The notes beneath the pieces were generated by a model. The model was not told the DNA's origin. It did not search any database and worked only from the letters and a program-made list of their open reading frames with translations. Positions 26,441-35,978 of a DNA stretch of 64,000 nt are shown here, piece after piece (position 1 is the stretch's first letter; the number at the start of each line of letters is the position of its first letter). Source of the DNA: Paenibacillus sp. RC67. GTDB lineage: Bacteria > Bacillota > Bacilli > Paenibacillales > NBRC-103111. Both the position numbers and the translations under genes were made by a program. Location: contig NZ_CP125098.1 of NCBI RefSeq assembly GCF_030020805.1, positions 4,549,501 through 4,613,500 on the forward strand. The letters are read 5' to 3'.

Positions 26441-26475
26441 ACAAAACAAAGCTGCCCAAACCAATTTGAGCAGCT
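26441..26475 (-). terminator. Intrinsic terminator of ytfJ
   Basis: Minus strand AGCTGCTCAAATTGGTTTGG with GCAGCT closes the stem, then TTGTTTTG. Confidence 0.75.
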
Positions 26476-26515
26476 GGCAAACATTTAAATCCGTACAAAG
26501 ACTTATAAAATGCCG

Positions 26516-26989
26516 CTAAACAATGAAATTTTGGTTCTCTATATTGTTCGTCACGTGCGCACCATTTTCGGTCGCTCCGGTCTTGTTGCCCTTCATCATG
26601 CTTTGAATACGATCCACTACCGTTGGCGCTGAATCGATAAGACGCTCCAGCAAATGTGTCTGATTATCCAACGGTACAATTTTAACACCATGCTTGCCAA
26701 CGACTAGAAATGCAATTGGTGTAATGGATACCCCACCGCCGCTACCTCCACCGAAAGGCAGTGCGACCTGTGCATTCATCGAATCATTCCGATGGCTTCC
26801 AACATTGTTTTCATCCGTTGCAAACTCGCTGCCTCCTGCCGCGAAACCAAAGCCTACTTTGGAGATCGGCATAATTACGCTGCCGTCCGGAGTTTCTACC
26901 GGGTCGCCGACGATGGTGTTGACATCAACCATTTCCTTGATGTTTTCCATTGCAACCTTCATTAAGCCTTCGATCGGATGTGTAGTCAA
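26516..26989 (-). CDS. ytfJ: GerW family sporulation protein YtfJ
   Basis: A spore protein of 157 residues; in B. subtilis ytfJ is made in the forespore and affects germination. Visible: the N-terminal HPIEGLMKVAMENIKEMVDV block, the VGDPVETPDGSVIMPISKVGFGF core, a glycine-rich stretch (FGGGSGGGV), and the IAFLVVGKHGVKIV strand. The start is TTG at 26989 with GGAGGAGA upstream. It follows ytfI. Confidence 0.93.
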   Translation of the reverse strand: MTTHPIEGLMKVAMENIKEMVDVNTIVGDPVETPDGSVIMPISKVGFGFAAGGSEFATDENNVGSHRNDSMNAQVALPFGGGSGGGVSITPIAFLVVGKHGVKIVPLDNQTHLLERLIDSAPTVVDRIQSMMKGNKTGATENGAHVTNNIENQNFIV

Positions 26990-27114
26990 AATAGTCTCCT
27001 CCTCTGCGTCTCATCGCTTGATACTTAGAATCCTGTCGCATCTTTAGCATCTCCCGAAGAAGAGGGGCCTATGTAATGGTAAATTATTAAAGAACACCGC
27101 ATGCCGCGATTTTA

Positions 27115-27792
27115 TTACGAAGCTTTGAACAGTACTTTGCGCCACATCCGCAGACCGCCCTTCACCTTCATGATGCGGAACAATAACCGGCATAAGGCGA
27201 GAATGATTTCATAAACGCGAATTTTTGCCAACACCTGAATTTCCGATGAAAAAGTGACCATATTGTACTGAGGAACGACTTGGATAACAGGTCTGGTTTC
27301 CAGCTGCACAAAGCGGAACAAATAACCTAAGATTGAAGATTTAAGGCCCCACACCATCCCAGCAGTCATCGCCGTTTCTGCTGCATCTCCGATTCCAACG
27401 TTTGATTTCCAATAAAATTCGGTGCAGCGCACATGCCGGAGTGTTTCTCTAAACCAACTGTTAAACTCAAAACAATGAGCCAACAGCAATTGGAAATTAT
27501 TGAAGGCTTCTTTAATCGTATGGTGTGTAATGTTGCTTTGTTTTCCTTGCATAAGCTGATTGTTGGATTTGTTAACAACCTCTGTTTTTAAATTCACACC
27601 CTCTTGTAGATTCAAAAACTTGATAACCGGAATGGCTATGCGTTGTTTCACTAATCCATACATCGTATGCAAATCTACAACAATCTCATCATCCTGCTGT
27701 TTACGAACGACGGTAAACCTGCATTGCATACTGCTGCAAGCCAAGAAAACAATAAGGACAACTACAGCTCCCAAAATCCAAGGCCAAATCAT
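27115..27792 (-). CDS. ytfI: DUF2953 protein YtfI
   Basis: A protein of 225 residues with an N-terminal membrane helix (PWILGAVVVLIVFLACSS) and a conserved C-terminal region (AAETAMTAGMVWGLKSSILGYL) typical of DUF2953. Pairing with ytfJ is conserved in Bacillales; function is unknown. The ATG at 27792 has GGGAGG upstream. Confidence 0.88.
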   Translation of the reverse strand: MIWPWILGAVVVLIVFLACSSMQCRFTVVRKQQDDEIVVDLHTMYGLVKQRIAIPVIKFLNLQEGVNLKTEVVNKSNNQLMQGKQSNITHHTIKEAFNNFQLLLAHCFEFNSWFRETLRHVRCTEFYWKSNVGIGDAAETAMTAGMVWGLKSSILGYLFRFVQLETRPVIQVVPQYNMVTFSSEIQVLAKIRVYEIILALCRLLFRIMKVKGGLRMWRKVLFKAS

Positions 27793-27874
27793 GTTCTACC
27801 TCCCGCAGGTCATTACCTTCCCCAACTTCGGGGCCAACGCACCGGAACGATACGTTTAGCATTTTGTACAAAGC

Positions 27875-27925
27875 AAAAATAACTCCTTATTCAAGAAGCA
27901 CCGCTTCCGTTCATTTAGGAGTTAG
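27875..27925 (-). terminator. Probable terminator of scpA-scpB
   Basis: Minus strand TAACTCCT...AGGAGTTA encloses a second hairpin GAAGC-GGT-GCTTC and is followed by TTTTT. Confidence 0.8.
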
Positions 27926-27971
27926 TATAGCCCTGTGATGGTAAAACATGCGCAGATTTAAAACTGTATTG

Positions 27972-28580
27972 CTATTCGGATTGGGATACGTCCTCGAATG
28001 TAATTTGCTGACCGTCCAGCTTTTCAAAAAGTAATCTTGTCTCTTCTTCCAAATTGTCATCATTTTGAAATAACGAAGTTTCAGGCAGCTCGTCGATAGT
28101 ACCCAAAGCAAAATAATCCAAAAACGCTTTGGTTGTTCCATATAAAATAGGACGACCTGGTGCATCCGCCCGATCAACCTCTTGAATCAAATCCTTGGCT
28201 ACAAGCGTTTGCAGCGCACGATCTGCCTTAACTCCACGAATCTCTTCAATTTCAACCCTTGTAATCGGCTGCTTGTAAGCCACTATCGCTAAAGTTTCCA
28301 ATGCGGCTTGAGATAAAGAAGAACGGGATGGAGAGTATGCCAGCCGTTCAAAATAAGGAGCATGAGCCGGGAGTGTTGTTAACTGATAAGCACCTGCTAA
28401 TTCAACGATTTGTAATCCGCGGCCGCTTCTTCGAAAATCAGCCTGAAGGTCCAGCACAAGTTCTCTGACAAAATCAGTATTTTGCTCTAATACTTCAGCC
28501 AACTGCTTGACATCCAGACCCTCGTCTCCTGCCACAAACAGCAAGCCCTCAATAACTGACTTCATCTGTTGAAAATCCAT
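27972..28580 (-). CDS. scpB: Segregation and condensation protein B
   Basis: A subunit of the SMC-ScpAB condensin. It is 202 residues with two winged-helix domains; family blocks include IEGLLFVAGDEGL, TLAIVAYKQPITRVEIEEIRG and LIQEVDRADAPGRPILYGTT. It starts at the ATG at 28580, inside the end of scpA (32-base overlap), with GAGGAAGG as SD. Confidence 0.95.
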   Translation of the reverse strand: MDFQQMKSVIEGLLFVAGDEGLDVKQLAEVLEQNTDFVRELVLDLQADFRRSGRGLQIVELAGAYQLTTLPAHAPYFERLAYSPSRSSLSQAALETLAIVAYKQPITRVEIEEIRGVKADRALQTLVAKDLIQEVDRADAPGRPILYGTTKAFLDYFALGTIDELPETSLFQNDDNLEEETRLLFEKLDGQQITFEDVSQSE

Positions 28581-29337
28581 TTGCTGTTCCTTCCTCTCTT
28601 GCCTGAATCACAATATCCTCAAATAATTTATATTGATAGCAGACGACAACTTTTACTTTCATTAACTCGAGTAAAGCCAAAAAAGTCGTTACAATCCCTT
28701 CTTTGGTCGTCTCGTTGTCCACTAATTTGGAAAATAACACTTTGCCCCCGGCTTCCTCCAAATACTGAACTACCTCTCTCATCCGGTCCTTTACCGAAAT
28801 TTCATCCTTGCGAATCTTGGCAACCATATTCCGGCTGGACATGCGGTTCAGAGCTCTCTGAAACGCACGTACCAAGTCCGTTATATGCAGCCCTTTTACC
28901 GGATTCTCAACTATGACAGGAACGTATTGGGTTAAATCCTCCGGTTCCCTCGTGTAGATCAGACTCCGCTCCGCTTCCTTATCTCTCAAATGATCAGCTA
29001 TCGCTTTATACTTACGATACTCGATCAGCTTCGCGACAAGCTCGGCGCGCGGATCATAATCCTCATCCATCATATAATCATCGTAATCCATCTCTATAAC
29101 CGGAGGCTTAGGCAGGAGCATTTGGCTTTTAATCGACAGAAGCGTCGCCGCCATGACGAGAAATTCGCTTGTAACCTCCAGCTCCAGCTCCTGCATAGCA
29201 TCCAAATATTCCATGTACTGATCGGTTATTTCTTTGATCGGGATGTTATAGATATCAATTTCTGATTTATCAATTAAATGTAACAATAAATCGAGGGGGC
29301 CTTCAAACGTATCCAGCTTGTATGTAACCTTTTCCAA
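28549..29337 (-). CDS. scpA: Segregation and condensation protein A
   Basis: The kleisin subunit of SMC-ScpAB, 262 residues. The N-terminal FEGPLDLLLHLIDKSEIDI block binds SMC; LLIKSQMLLPKP-like and C-terminal winged-helix segments (TKEGIVTTFLALLELMK) are present. The start is TTG at 29337 with AGGGGG nine bases upstream. A hairpin lies directly ahead of this SD. Confidence 0.95.
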   Translation of the reverse strand: MEKVTYKLDTFEGPLDLLLHLIDKSEIDIYNIPIKEITDQYMEYLDAMQELELEVTSEFLVMAATLLSIKSQMLLPKPPVIEMDYDDYMMDEDYDPRAELVAKLIEYRKYKAIADHLRDKEAERSLIYTREPEDLTQYVPVIVENPVKGLHITDLVRAFQRALNRMSSRNMVAKIRKDEISVKDRMREVVQYLEEAGGKVLFSKLVDNETTKEGIVTTFLALLELMKVKVVVCYQYKLFEDIVIQAREEGTANGFSTDEVSY

Positions 29338-29354
29338 GTAGAATTTCCCCCTAA

Positions 29355-29373
29355 GATTTTTCGAAGAAAAATC
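29355..29373 (-). repeat. Hairpin directly upstream of the scpA SD
   Basis: Minus strand GATTTTTC-TTC-GAAAAATC, two bases before AGGGGG. A competing stem, TTTCGAAG/CTTCGAAA, overlaps it on the 5' side. Confidence 0.75.
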
Positions 29374-29453
29374 ATCTTCGAAAGCAGCACTCGGCGAGCC
29401 TTTTCATCCTTTTATGACAAGGTTTGCGCATCGCCCTAATTATCCATTGTAAT

Positions 29454-29921
29454 TTAGGAAAGCTGTTTGGTCAAATTCGCCATCTCAATTGCCGTCGTAG
29501 CTGCTTCCCAGCCTTTATTGCCGGCTTTAGTACCAGCGCGTTCAACCGCCTGCTCAATGGAATCTGTTGTCAATACGCCGAAAATAGTCGGTACGCCGGT
29601 TTTTAGACTGATTGCAGCAACTCCTTTAGCTGCTTCGTTGCATACATAGTCAAAATGCGGAGTGGATCCGCGGATCACCGCACCTAACGTAATAACTGCA
29701 TCATACTTGCCGCTTTCCGCCATTTTTTGCGCAATCAAAGCAATTTCAAAAGCTCCTGGAACCCAAGCGATCTCGACTTCTTCTTCAGTAGCTCCATGCC
29801 GTTTCAATGCATCCAGCGCACCGCCAAGCAGCTTGCTTGTAATAAACTCATTAAACCGTCCAACGACGATACCGTATTTTAAACCTTTTGAAATCAAATG
29901 TCCTTCGTATATTTTCGCCAT
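29454..29921 (-). CDS. ribH: 6,7-dimethyl-8-ribityllumazine synthase
   Basis: Condenses the ribityl pyrimidine with dihydroxybutanone phosphate, the step before riboflavin. It is 155 residues with [50 protein letters not shown] and AGTKAGNKG. The ATG at 29921 is chosen over a TTG that overlaps the SD. Last gene of ribDEAH. Confidence 0.96.
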   Translation of the reverse strand: MAKIYEGHLISKGLKYGIVVGRFNEFITSKLLGGALDALKRHGATEEEVEIAWVPGAFEIALIAQKMAESGKYDAVITLGAVIRGSTPHFDYVCNEAAKGVAAISLKTGVPTIFGVLTTDSIEQAVERAGTKAGNKGWEAATTAIEMANLTKQLS

Positions 29922-29985
29922 GTTTTTACAACATCCTTCCAACGAATCATTTTTTATTAAGAAAATGTGTATTTTTCGACAAATG

Positions 29986-31194
29986 TTAAAATTTTAGCAT
30001 ATGACCTAGCTTCTCTTGCTTCGTGTGCAGATAGTTCGTGTTCGACTCATTCTCTTCCATTTGGATCGGAACCCGCTCCACTACGGTTAGACCATAGCCC
30101 TCAAGACCTTTAATTTTACGCGGATTGTTCGTTAACAACCGGATTTTTGTTATACCTAGATCCTTCAATATTTGTGCGCCGATTCCATAATCCCGCAAAT
30201 CCGGAGGAAAGCCTAATTGCAAGTTAGCATCCACCGTATCCAACCCCTGCTCTTGCAGAACATACGCTTTAAGCTTGTTGATAAGACCAATCCCGCGGCC
30301 CTCCTGCCTCATATAGAGCAGCACGCCAGAGCCTTCCTCATCAATTTGCTTTAAAGCCGCATCCAATTGAGGCCCACAATCGCACCGGTGCGAATGAAAT
30401 ACATCTCCGGTCAAGCACTCGGAATGGACTCTTACAAGCGTAGGTACGGAACCGTCAATTTTACCTTTGACTAGAGCCACATGCTCCTTTTGATCCACCA
30501 CATTAGAGTAAGCAATTGCTGTGTAAACTCCATAATCGGTTGGGAGCTTCGCTTCTACCTCGCGCTTGACCAGCTTCTCCTTATGGTTGCGGTACTGAAT
30601 CAGATCTTGAATTGTAATGATTTTCAAATCATGCTTACGGCTAAATTCCATTAATTCAAGGACGCGAGCCATTTCCCCGTCTTCTTTAATAATTTCACAA
30701 ATGACCGCTGCAGGATAAGCGCCGCACAATCGTGCCAAATCTACAGCCGCTTCGGTATGGCCTGCACGGCGAAGCACACCGCCTTTTTTGGCGATCAATG
30801 GAAAAATATGTCCAGGACGCCGAAAGCTATGAGGTTTTGTCATAGGGTCGATAAGTGATTTCACCGTCATTGACCGTTCTGAAGCAGAAATGCCGGTGGT
30901 CGTTTCTATATGATCCACCGAAACGGTGAAGGCTGTTCCGTGGTAATCCGTATTCCTTGAAACCATAGGAGGCAGTTCTAACTCTTGAGCGCGCTCTTCG
31001 GTGATAGGGGCGCAAACAAGGCCGCGGCCTTCCTTGATCATAAAATTAATAATCTCGGGGGACGCTTTCTCTGCAAGAGCGATAAAATCTCCTTCATTCT
31101 CGCGGTCCTCATCATCGACTACGATTACCACTTTGCCCAGCATCAAATCATAAATGGCTTCCTCGATCGTATGAAACTGAAACGAAGTTTCCAT
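29986..31194 (-). CDS. ribA: Bifunctional dihydroxybutanone-phosphate synthase / GTP cyclohydrolase II
   Basis: A RibBA fusion of 402 residues. The N-terminal half (to about 205) makes 3,4-dihydroxy-2-butanone 4-phosphate, with [11 protein letters not shown] and [15 protein letters not shown]. The C-terminal half opens GTP, with zinc cysteines in [15 protein letters not shown] and the RQEGRGIGL motif. The ATG at 31194 follows CAGGAG by five bases. Confidence 0.96.
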   Translation of the reverse strand: METSFQFHTIEEAIYDLMLGKVVIVVDDEDRENEGDFIALAEKASPEIINFMIKEGRGLVCAPITEERAQELELPPMVSRNTDYHGTAFTVSVDHIETTTGISASERSMTVKSLIDPMTKPHSFRRPGHIFPLIAKKGGVLRRAGHTEAAVDLARLCGAYPAAVICEIIKEDGEMARVLELMEFSRKHDLKIITIQDLIQYRNHKEKLVKREVEAKLPTDYGVYTAIAYSNVVDQKEHVALVKGKIDGSVPTLVRVHSECLTGDVFHSHRCDCGPQLDAALKQIDEEGSGVLLYMRQEGRGIGLINKLKAYVLQEQGLDTVDANLQLGFPPDLRDYGIGAQILKDLGITKIRLLTNNPRKIKGLEGYGLTVVERVPIQMEENESNTNYLHTKQEKLGHMLKF

Positions 31195-31219
31195 GTTCAC
31201 TCCTGCCTTTCTAGGTGGT

Positions 31220-31888
31220 TTAAATAAATCCGTTCTCCGCCAAAAATGATTCTGTCAAAGTTCCCCGACTTCGTGAAGATTCGCCATTTCCTGATGTACG
31301 GTGTGTCAGCAGCTTCTCCATATATTTGCCCAGGACATCAGCCTCCAGATTCACTTCATCACCGGCTTTTTTATGTTGAAGAACCGTCTGGGCAAGTGTA
31401 TGCGGAATGATAGAGACCGTAAGCCGCTGCTCCGTTACTTGAACCAAGGTGAGACTAATGCCGTCAATCGTAATAGAACCATGAGGAATCATGTACTTCA
31501 GAATGGACAGCTCGGTCGGCTCTACCTGGAACACCACGGCATTTTCTTCCTGATGCCTACTTGTAATGACTCCGGTGGAATCAACATGCCCTTGTACGAT
31601 ATGACCTCCAAACCGTCCCCCTGCCAGCATGGCCCTCTCCAAATTTACTGATTCACCCACATGCAGCTTTTGCAAAGAGGTTTTGCGGAACGTCTCCGGC
31701 ATAACATCGACTGTAATCGATGATTCATCGAATTGAACTACCGTTAAGCAAACACCATTAACGGCAATACTGTCACCCAAATGCACGTCTTCCAGTATCT
31801 TTTTAGCGCCAACGGTTAGAATCATCGCTTGTCCTTGCCTCGATATTCTTCTCATCGTACCCATTTCTTCAATGATGCCCGTAAACAT
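31220..31888 (-). CDS. ribE: Riboflavin synthase, alpha chain
   Basis: Dismutates two lumazines to riboflavin. Two tandem lumazine-binding barrels (1-97 and 98-200): [10 protein letters not shown] at the start, [13 protein letters not shown], then [12 protein letters not shown] in repeat two. It is 222 residues. The ATG at 31888 lies 20 bases inside the end of ribD, with GAGGTGAG as SD. Confidence 0.96.
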   Translation of the reverse strand: MFTGIIEEMGTMRRISRQGQAMILTVGAKKILEDVHLGDSIAVNGVCLTVVQFDESSITVDVMPETFRKTSLQKLHVGESVNLERAMLAGGRFGGHIVQGHVDSTGVITSRHQEENAVVFQVEPTELSILKYMIPHGSITIDGISLTLVQVTEQRLTVSIIPHTLAQTVLQHKKAGDEVNLEADVLGKYMEKLLTHRTSGNGESSRSRGTLTESFLAENGFI

Positions 31889-33011
31889 CCGGTATACTCA
31901 CCTCGCTCCCGTATGTAGGATATCCGACGATACAAACATCCTTTTGAAATTGCTTTACTGAAACCCGTTCTAACTCGATTGCCTCTTTCATCAACTCGAA
32001 ACCGGCAAACTGGAAGTTGGATGATGCATCGGATCCTCCGCCAATAATCTTGGGTGCAAAGAACAGCAGCATTTTATCAATCAGTTGCTGCTCAAGCATT
32101 GCGCCGTTCAGTTGCCCTCCTCCTTCAAGCAGGATGGATGCAATCTCCCTTTCACCCAACAGTTCCATTGCTTTAGGCAAATCGACCCTGGAGCCTTCTC
32201 CGCAGACGAGAATCGTTATACCGGCTGCTTCTAGTGCACGGCGTTTCTCCGCATCCATATCCGCTGTTGTTAGAATGATTGTCTCCGCAGACCGATCCGT
32301 AACGACCTGAGCCTTGAGAGGCACTCGAAGCTTGGAATCCACGATGACTCGGATAGGATTCAGCGCAGGCACATCCAATCGGGTTGTCAGAAGAGGGTCA
32401 TCGCTTAAGACGGTTCCTACACCAACCATGATCGCTTGGTTTCTGTGGCGAAGCGTATGAACGAAGGCTCGGGATTCAGGATTCGTTATCCACTTGCTGT
32501 CACCGGTTCTCGATGCAATCTTCCCATCCAGCGTGCTGGCCGTCTTCAGCGTGACAAAAGGCTTCTTAGACACAATATACTTGTTGAAGGCTTCATTTAA
32601 TGATGCTGCCTGCTCTTGCAGTAAACCGACACTTACTTCAATACCATGCTGTCTCAAGCGTTCAATACCGTTTCCGGCTACTAGCGGATTCGGGTCCGTA
32701 CATCCAACGACAACCCGCTTCACCCTCTCCTTAATGAGTCTGTCGCTGCAAGGCGGGGTTTTGCCATGATGGCTGCAGGGCTCCAGGGTGACGTAGGCTG
32801 TCGCGCCTTCTGCTTCAGTCCCGGCCATCTGCAGCGCGTGGATCTCGGCATGAGGCGTTCCACGCTTCAGGTGGGCACCCATCCCGACGATACGGCCTTC
32901 CTTCACAAGCACGCAACCTACGGCAGGATTGATGCCTGTTTGGCCTGAAGCTCCTTCGGCAAGTTGAATAGCCAGCTTCATATAGAACTCATCGTTAATC
33001 AGCTCCACCAC
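31869..33011 (-). CDS. ribD: Bifunctional pyrimidine deaminase/reductase RibD
   Basis: Carries out two middle steps of riboflavin synthesis. The deaminase domain has zinc motif HAEIHAL and PCSHHGKTPPC; the reductase domain begins near residue 150 (PFVTLKTASTLDGKIA) and contains LLEGGGQLNGAML. It is 380 residues. It starts at tandem GTG codons (33011 or 33008) behind AAGGAG. First gene of the operon, downstream of the FMN riboswitch. Confidence 0.96.
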   Translation of the reverse strand: MVELINDEFYMKLAIQLAEGASGQTGINPAVGCVLVKEGRIVGMGAHLKRGTPHAEIHALQMAGTEAEGATAYVTLEPCSHHGKTPPCSDRLIKERVKRVVVGCTDPNPLVAGNGIERLRQHGIEVSVGLLQEQAASLNEAFNKYIVSKKPFVTLKTASTLDGKIASRTGDSKWITNPESRAFVHTLRHRNQAIMVGVGTVLSDDPLLTTRLDVPALNPIRVIVDSKLRVPLKAQVVTDRSAETIILTTADMDAEKRRALEAAGITILVCGEGSRVDLPKAMELLGEREIASILLEGGGQLNGAMLEQQLIDKMLLFFAPKIIGGGSDASSNFQFAGFELMKEAIELERVSVKQFQKDVCIVGYPTYGSEVSIPDVYGHH

Positions 33012-33054
33012 TCCATCTCCTTCCTACTTGCGGCTTGCATTTTCCTTCAGATCA

Positions 33055-33094
33055 AACAGAAAAGGCCCTCTTTTCTTCATGAGAAAAGGGGCCT
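33055..33094 (-). terminator. Expression-platform terminator ahead of ribD
   Basis: Minus strand AGGCCCCTTTTCT-CATGA-AGAAAAGAGGGCCT followed by TTTCTGTTT, between riboswitch and ribD. Binding of FMN should favour this hairpin. Confidence 0.75.
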
Positions 33095-33290
33095 GGCTTT
33101 GATAGGCATACGCAAAAAACACATAACTAAAGCTCCATACGACACGGCTAAATAAGATTAACAAAAGAGGATTTTCACTAAGGCAGATTTCACCGATCAG
33201 CCATACGGAAATAAGCATTTCCCTTTTATGAAAATGATCCCTACAGTTTCATTAACAGCCGCGACGAAATATCGCCGTTTTGCATTTTTC

Positions 33291-33440
33291 CTTCTCCCAT
33301 CCAGACTATACTGTCGGTCTCGGAATTACACCGAGTCAGCCGAGCTGTGGCCAAAGCCACTGCGCGGGTCACGGACTAAGCATTGCGATTCATCGCAATA
33401 CATCACCGCCGGTGGGGAATTGCACCCCGCCCCGAAGGAT
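33291..33440 (-). promoter_or_regulatory. FMN riboswitch (RFN element)
   Basis: Minus strand from 33440: TATCCTTCGGGGCGGGGTG, CCCCACCGGCGGTGAT, the stems GTGGCTTTGGCCAC and CTCGG...CCGAG, then GTCTGGATGGGAGAAGG. All conserved RFN blocks are present. It should repress ribDEAH when FMN is high. Confidence 0.97.
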
Positions 33441-33455
33441 AAACATATAAAATTT

Positions 33456-33500
33456 AGTTACCGTTAGTTATCGATAGTTAACAGAATTAACGGTAGTAAC
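33456..33500. repeat. Imperfect inverted repeat upstream of the FMN riboswitch
   Basis: GTTACCGTTA and TAACGGTAGTAAC face each other around ATCGAT, in the likely promoter region of the rib operon. It may be an operator; nothing confirms this. Confidence 0.4.
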
Positions 33501-34049
33501 TCTCAATTATTTCAAGGTCTGAATAAGCATTAAGAACACTATAAAATAATCGATTGTTTGAGTACAAATATTAACACCAGAATTTAAAAAAAGCAAGACT
33601 TAGGGTTTTATTTGCTATGCTGACAGCTTCCCATCAATGAAACGTTCACAGTATTCATCCTAAGACTCACCTTTTAACAACGGCTGATGTTTATAGTGTA
33701 TTTGGCTTAAGATACTTGTACAGTCCAATAGTTAATATCTAACATACCCTCTAGAGTAGTTTATCGAGATTTTTATCATCCTCAATTGCTACAGGTTATC
33801 CAACCAATCGAAATTGTTAATTGTCATCATTGTGTTCCAGTAATAAAACACATTGTCACTTGCACAGAACGTGATGAATTTTGCAATATACCTACGGCTT
33901 CAGTAAGAACTCGGAATCTGAGAAAAAAATCCAAGAGATAAGACCGATGTACTTCCGTTTATCTAACGGAGGTCTTGCTTATTTTGAATTCATCTTTATC
34001 AACTGTTATGCTTTTGAAGTCAAGTAATAGCTTCCTTAAAGGAATAAGA
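33501..34049. other. Gene-poor A/T-rich stretch
   Basis: I see no credible gene. Short reading frames on both strands are broken by stops and have no SD. One hairpin at 33937-33973 pairs AAGACC/GGTCTT and TCCGTT/AACGGA. The stretch may hold a decayed gene; I could not name one. Confidence 0.5.
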
Positions 34050-34091
34050 ACGCCGAAACCCTTTAATACCAAAGAGTTTCGGCTTTTTTTC
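34050..34091 (+). terminator. Orphan intrinsic terminator on the plus strand
   Basis: GCCGAAAC, 14-base loop, GTTTCGGC, then TTTTTTT. No plus-strand gene is seen upstream of it. Confidence 0.8.
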
Positions 34092-34143
34092 ATCATCAGG
34101 GGTTCCTTACCGACCTTCATCAGGGGAGATTAGTAACCTTAGA

Positions 34144-35253
34144 TTATGGATTAAATGGCTTGTAGGAAGAGTTAAAGTGATCCATATCAATATTTTCCCA
34201 TATGTTCTTCACATTGACCTGATCCGGTTTGCTAAATACCAAGAAAGCGGTAGGCAGATAACGCATCCCGTAGCTGCTCGAAGGCTTATTGACCACCTGA
34301 TTATCTTTCACAAGGACAGACGATGAGCCTCCATCCAGGTTGGCAGCTGTGACGGCTCCTCTATCCAGCAAAATATTTTGCACATCATACAAGGTTGCCC
34401 CAATGGAATACCCCGGCTGACGTCCGTCAATAACAACGAACATGATCGTCCCATCTTGCTTCTGAGCCATACAGGTTCTCGGTGCAATCCCCCAGCCATC
34501 AGCTTGGTTCTTGATAAGTCCCTTGCCGTTAACGATAAATTTGGGCTGGAAGGTTACGGCATCTCTCACGCCCATTTCCAGCAGCTCAGATGGCTTGTAT
34601 CGCCCAGCGACCATAAGACCCTTTTTATCGATGCCTACGACATTGACAGGGTCTTCCATCCCCACATCACTGTACAGCAGTTTACCGCCAGACATAACGA
34701 TTCCAGCCGGCTTAAAGCCATTGCCGTCCCAGTTCGGATCATCAAAAGCTCCTCCATTCACACCAGCTATTGCTTTGGTCCGCTGAACCATGCTTAAAAT
34801 TTGCTCTCCCTGTCCGACAATACTTGTGGTCACAACCCGGACCATTTTGGGATCGTGGACATACATAATGTGTCCTTTAAAGTTCTTTCCCTCTATGTCT
34901 TCAATCTCCACATTTTTGTTAGCTTTGTTCTCCAGATCAATGTTGTGTTGGTCTTTGATCTGAGCCATCTCATCGAATTTCTTCTCATAATCACTGACTC
35001 TGCGATTCAACTCTTCCTCACCGATCAGATATTTCGCCCATTGGCGGTGCTGCGTTGTAATCAGTGTGTCTGCCATCATATAGCGAATCGTAGAACCGGA
35101 TGTAGTTCCGTAAAACCATATGAGCCCTGTCAGCGCAAGTAGTATCAACACCAGTAGGGTATAGGTCACTTTGCGTTTTGTACGTCTCTTACGGGCTTTC
35201 TTACCGGTTGCGGCTCGGTTTGGTTGCAAGGGCAAGCCTTGATTGCTATCCAA
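34144..35253 (-). CDS. Phosphodiester glycosidase family protein, membrane-anchored
   Basis: A 369-residue protein with a basic N-terminus, one membrane helix (about 29-49) and a coiled-coil-like stretch (80-118). A NAGPA/DUF2233 domain follows from about 120: AGVNGGAFDD, GWGIAPRTCMAQKQDG, VVIDGRQPGYSIGATL, AANLDGGSSSVLV. Relatives cleave sugar-phosphate diesters on carbohydrates or wall polymers outside the cell. The start is TTG at 35253 with AGTAGG eight bases upstream. The substrate is unknown; it is monocistronic. Confidence 0.88.
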   Translation of the reverse strand: MDSNQGLPLQPNRAATGKKARKRRTKRKVTYTLLVLILLALTGLIWFYGTTSGSTIRYMMADTLITTQHRQWAKYLIGEEELNRRVSDYEKKFDEMAQIKDQHNIDLENKANKNVEIEDIEGKNFKGHIMYVHDPKMVRVVTTSIVGQGEQILSMVQRTKAIAGVNGGAFDDPNWDGNGFKPAGIVMSGGKLLYSDVGMEDPVNVVGIDKKGLMVAGRYKPSELLEMGVRDAVTFQPKFIVNGKGLIKNQADGWGIAPRTCMAQKQDGTIMFVVIDGRQPGYSIGATLYDVQNILLDRGAVTAANLDGGSSSVLVKDNQVVNKPSSSYGMRYLPTAFLVFSKPDQVNVKNIWENIDMDHFNSSYKPFNP

Positions 35254-35357
35254 GGTGATAACCTACTTTCATTCTAGTAATCTAAGATGTCTATTAAACA
35301 ATACTTGAAAAAAAGCTGAAAATGAACTGGGAATGAAAAGAAATTATTCATAGACAC

Positions 35358-35397
35358 AAAAAAAACCGAAAACCCTAAATGATAGGGCTTTCGGCCT
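35358..35397 (-). terminator. Intrinsic terminator of ppiB
   Basis: Minus strand CCGAAAGCCCTA-TCATT-TAGGGTTTTCGG followed by eight T. Confidence 0.93.
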
Positions 35398-35416
35398 TAT
35401 GCCTTATAGTCGCTTA

Positions 35417-35848
35417 TTATACTTCGACTACTTTTACTGTTTCCATACGATCTCTGCCTTGGAATGCGTCTACATGCTCCATACCGGAAACCACTTTTCC
35501 GAATACAGTATGTTGACCGTCCAAATGCGGCTGCGGTTGGTAGCAAATGTAGAATTGGCTGCCACCTGTGTTGCGTCCAGCATGTGCCATTGCAAGGGAA
35601 CCGCGTTCATGCTTGTTAGGGTTGATTTCACAGTTGATTTTGTAGCCAGGACCGCCTGTACCAGTACCTGTAGGGCAACCGCCTTGTGCTACGAAGCCAG
35701 GAATGACACGGTGGAATACCAAACCGTTGTAGAAACCGTCGTTTGCCAATTTCTCGAAGTTTGCAACCGTGTTAGGTGCGTCTTTTTCAAACAAATCGAT
35801 AACGACTTCGCTACCGTTTGCCAATTTGATTTGAGCTTGTTTTGCCAT
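35417..35848 (-). CDS. ppiB: Peptidyl-prolyl cis-trans isomerase, cyclophilin type
   Basis: A cytoplasmic cyclophilin of 143 residues. [27 protein letters not shown] holds the catalytic arginine region, with [19 protein letters not shown] and [15 protein letters not shown]. No signal peptide. The ATG at 35848 has AAAGGAG upstream. It stands alone between two terminators. Confidence 0.96.
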   Translation of the reverse strand: MAKQAQIKLANGSEVVIDLFEKDAPNTVANFEKLANDGFYNGLVFHRVIPGFVAQGGCPTGTGTGGPGYKINCEINPNKHERGSLAMAHAGRNTGGSQFYICYQPQPHLDGQHTVFGKVVSGMEHVDAFQGRDRMETVKVVEV

Positions 35849-35931
35849 AATATGTACACTCCTTTATTATTCAATGTGTCCTATTGTACTATAACCGGAA
35901 CGCGTTCACAAATTAGTATTTCCGCTCAGCA

Positions 35932-35972
35932 AAAAAAGCCGAGTCTCTGGCAGTTCACCAGAGCCGGCTCTG
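35932..35972 (-). terminator. Intrinsic terminator of lysA
   Basis: Minus strand AGCCGGCTCTGG pairs with CCAGAGACTCGGCT, followed by TTTTTTT. Confidence 0.9.
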
Positions 35973-35978
35973 ATAAAA

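Noticed and set aside
33600-33960. Possible transposase remnant in the gene-poor stretch
   Set aside because: Short fragments could be read in several frames, but no catalytic motif, terminal repeat or target duplication could be seen.
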